A program made the translations under genes and the position numbers. This document shows positions 5,953 to 6,297 of a stretch of DNA of 6,297 bases, one piece after another. The stretch's first letter is position 1; every line of letters begins with the position of its first letter. The stretch covers positions 1 to 6,297 of the forward strand of contig JAJRTI010000694.1 in the NCBI GenBank assembly GCA_024278415.1, read 5' to 3'. The DNA is from Planctomycetota bacterium (GTDB taxonomy: Bacteria > Planctomycetota > Brocadiia > JAJRTI01). Under the pieces are notes generated by a model. That model made no database searches. It saw only the letters and a list, made by a program, of their open reading frames with translations, and was not told where the DNA came from.

Positions 5953-5971
5953 TCGCGGTCAGCAACCGCGA
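5953..5971 (+). terminator. Weak terminator-like hairpin after the methyltransferase
   Basis: A 7-bp stem (TCGCGGT with ACCGCGA) around a five-base loop begins six bases after the stop codon. It is followed by A-rich sequence and not by a T-tract, so it is a poor intrinsic terminator. It may be a simple 3' stem. Confidence 0.3.
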
Positions 5972-5993
5972 CGAAAAACAAGAAAAGGGTACC

Positions 5994-6121
5994 GTCCACA
6001 GATGACAGCGAACGGCCTGGCTTGGGAGCAACGCCACACTCCGTGGAACAAGGAAACACAGATGTCCACAGATGGGGTAAGCGGCCGTCTCCTCTGATCT
6101 GCGCAATCTGTGGACATCTGT
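5994..6121. repeat. Intergenic palindromic repeat with CACAGATG units
   Basis: Perfect 16-nt inverted arms, ACAGATGTCCACAGAT (6058-6073) and its complement (6106-6121), enclose a 32-nt loop. The 11-mer GTCCACAGATG in this element (6064-6074) also occurs at 5994-6004, upstream of the palindrome. Palindromic extragenic elements built on CACAGAT/ATCTGTG words are found scattered in many bacterial genomes, so this is probably one of a dispersed family. With no T-tract it is not an obvious terminator, although a 16-bp stem could stabilise the mRNA 3' end. Confidence 0.8.
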
Positions 6122-6243
6122 ACTACTAACGTCGAGGACATCGAAGTTTCTTTGCACCGTAACACTTCAGCCGATTGCAACAGCCGTTGGCCCCATGAAC
6201 GTGCGCGAGTTCGATGGACAGCGTTTCCGCTTGACGCAACGCT
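6122..6243. other. Non-coding stretch with no recognisable feature
   Basis: No convincing gene or RNA is visible. The only short frame, from the ATG at 6195 to the TAG at 6275, would encode 26 residues, lacks a ribosome binding site and runs into the hairpin at 6244-6266. Confidence 0.4.
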
Positions 6244-6266
6244 GTTGGGAAGCCCAACGGGCTTCC
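6244..6266. repeat. Two overlapping, mutually exclusive hairpins
   Basis: GTTGGG-AAG-CCCAAC (6244-6258) and GGAAGCCC-AAC-GGGCTTCC (6248-6266) are both perfect stems with triloops that share bases. Eight bases downstream is TAGCCCAGGGTTG (6274-6286), which in my recollection resembles words found in dispersed repeats of planctomycete-like genomes. The element is likely part of such a repeat, possibly cut by the window end. Confidence 0.55.
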
Positions 6267-6297
6267 GGCTTCTAGCCCAGGGTTGCGGCCGCAGGCC

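Noticed and set aside
5366..6157. A 263-residue minus-strand frame overlapping the methyltransferase end
   Set aside because: It is antisense to a strong family match and extends into palindromic repeats. It has no recognisable domain.
6195..6275. A 26-residue frame (MNVREFDGQRF...)
   Set aside because: It is very short, has no ribosome binding site and ends inside a palindromic element. A coding role cannot be supported.

Overview
The window is GC-rich DNA from what looks like an environmental bacterium. It carries four protein genes and an unusually repeat-rich set of non-coding stretches. A ThuA-Gfo/Idh/MocA fusion, a non-pyrrolysine MttB-family methyltransferase, a GT39-like membrane protein and abundant palindromic and heptameric repeats would fit an uncultured lineage of the Planctomycetota/Lentisphaerota/Hydrogenedentota type. 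This assignment is inferred from gene content and is low confidence, because no rRNA or marker gene is present.

Layout. The minus strand (18-1700) encodes a two-domain protein: an N-terminal ThuA domain (amidotransferase-like fold) joined to a C-terminal NAD(P)-dependent Gfo/Idh/MocA oxidoreductase. A 484-bp divergent intergenic region (1701-2184) follows. It is built largely from several different 7-nt repeat families, a 25-bp-arm inverted repeat and a pair of 14-nt direct repeats. Its main element is a 25-unit heptamer array at 1904-2078.

The plus strand then carries three co-directional genes. The first is a polytopic GT39/PMT-like glycosyltransferase (2185-4044), whose reading frame is interrupted in frame by a palindromic repeat-like insert at about 2728-2849. 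The second is a small zinc-ribbon, proline-rich, single-TM protein (4041-4472), which overlaps the glycosyltransferase by 4 nt and has a good Shine-Dalgarno. The third, after a 77-nt gap, is an MttB-family corrinoid methyltransferase (4550-5947). The last 350 bp (5948-6297) hold no convincing gene but contain a small hairpin, a 16-bp-arm palindromic repeat and a pair of mutually exclusive hairpins.

How the genes relate. The overlap makes translational coupling of the membrane glycosyltransferase and the zinc-ribbon protein likely. The methyltransferase may share their transcript, and a near-consensus sigma70-type promoter inside the glycosyltransferase gene (3563-3592) could also serve the two downstream genes. 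No common pathway is evident. The fusion protein suggests oxidation or processing of sugars or cyclitols, and the methyltransferase suggests use of methylated amines, but its corrinoid-protein partner is not in the window. I see no defence system, CRISPR, tRNA, rRNA or intact transposase. The most unusual content is the heptamer-dominated intergenic region and the in-frame palindromic insertion.
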